Notes under the pieces: model-generated
Databases searched by the model: none
Seen by the model: only the letters and a program-made list of their open reading frames with translations
Told to the model about the DNA's origin: nothing
Source of the DNA: Pseudomonas helleri
GTDB taxonomy: Bacteria; Pseudomonadota; Gammaproteobacteria; Pseudomonadales; Pseudomonadaceae
Direction of reading: 5' to 3'
DNA: 51,885 nt
Assembly (NCBI RefSeq): GCF_009600315.1
Contig: NZ_WIWC01000037.1
Span: 1-51,885 of the forward strand
Part shown: piece by piece, positions 51,812 to 51,885 of the stretch
Numbering within the stretch: position 1 is the first letter of the stretch
How the letters are laid out: the number at the start of each line of letters is the position of its first letter
Program-made: the position numbers and the translations under genes

Positions 51812-51885
51812 TGTATGGACCGGGGACATCGCGAACACTTTGTTCGGAGACATAGCGAACAGTTAGCGAAGCGATTTCCCTGATA
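51812..51885. mobile_element. probable end of an insertion sequence, continuing past the window
   Basis: From TGTATGGACC onward the sequence leaves the repeat pattern. It carries two direct near-copies of a motif (GGGGACATCGCGAACA and CGGAGACATAGCGAACA), as found in terminal regions of some IS481-family elements of Pseudomonas, and it starts with TGT as those ends do. The transposase and the other end lie outside, so the call rests on 74 bases. Confidence 0.5.

Overview
The window is a chromosomal segment of a Pseudomonas, probably from the fluorescens/fragi side of the genus. The evidence is gene content and order. From memory, the backbone follows the P. aeruginosa PAO1 order of roughly PA4541-PA4615: clpB, pgeF, rluD, bamD, thiO, minor pilins, ispH, fkpB, lspA, ileS, ribF, murJ, rpsT, creA, proB, obgE, rpmA, rplU, ispB, a PA4570-like gene, fklB, yqhA, a Lon-like protease, DUF3015/DUF4105, gdhA, ettA, morA, glyA, rlmG, fprB, mscL, katB. 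Most of it is GC-rich housekeeping sequence. Two stretches are visibly more AT-rich and look accessory: 33.5-37.3 kb and 47.4-48.7 kb.

Layout. 1-3.1 kb: the 3' part of the tRNA-Asn unit and its promoter, then clpB behind a heat-shock (sigma-32-type) promoter. 3.1-6.3 kb: pgeF-rluD facing away from bamD, then a small membrane/zinc-motif protein. 6.3-10.3 kb: thiO behind a reduced minor-pilin cluster (pilV, pilW, pilX, pilE), with a divergent FimT-like gene. pilY1, pilY2, fimU and pilSR are not present here. 10.3-17.7 kb: a tightly overlapping minus-strand operon running ribF-ileS-lspA-fkpB-ispH, with murJ just upstream. 17.9-23.5 kb: rpsT, creA, proB, obgE, rpmA, rplU and divergent ispB. 23.6-33.4 kb: yjdM, an iron-box-controlled PA4570-like gene, fklB, yqhA, a 610-residue lipoprotein, a Lon-like AAA protease, and a DUF3015/DUF4105 pair.

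33.5-36.8 kb holds the most interesting cargo. It is a one-direction cluster of a xylose-isomerase-like TIM-barrel enzyme, an AzlC/AzlD amino-acid exporter pair and a subgroup-1c aspartate-aminotransferase-like enzyme. It sits between conserved backbone genes and reads as a small make-and-export pathway for an unknown amino acid or analogue. No function is established. 37.3-47.4 kb returns to backbone: a GreA/GreB-like factor, gdhA, ettA, a MorA-type GGDEF-EAL protein, glyA and rlmG. 47.4-48.7 kb carries a LuxR-solo gene whose first ~40 codons appear eroded by stop codons. 48.7-51.7 kb is fprB, mscL and a secreted catalase.

The window also contains several repeat families. Three copies of a CCCTCACCCC-type inverted repeat lie directly after genes, and the last is cut off by what looks like an insertion-sequence end at the window edge. 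Two ~130-150 bp REPIN-like elements share a core but have different, internally complementary arms. There is one REP hairpin. Three convergent gene pairs end in overlapping stop codons with no room for a terminator.
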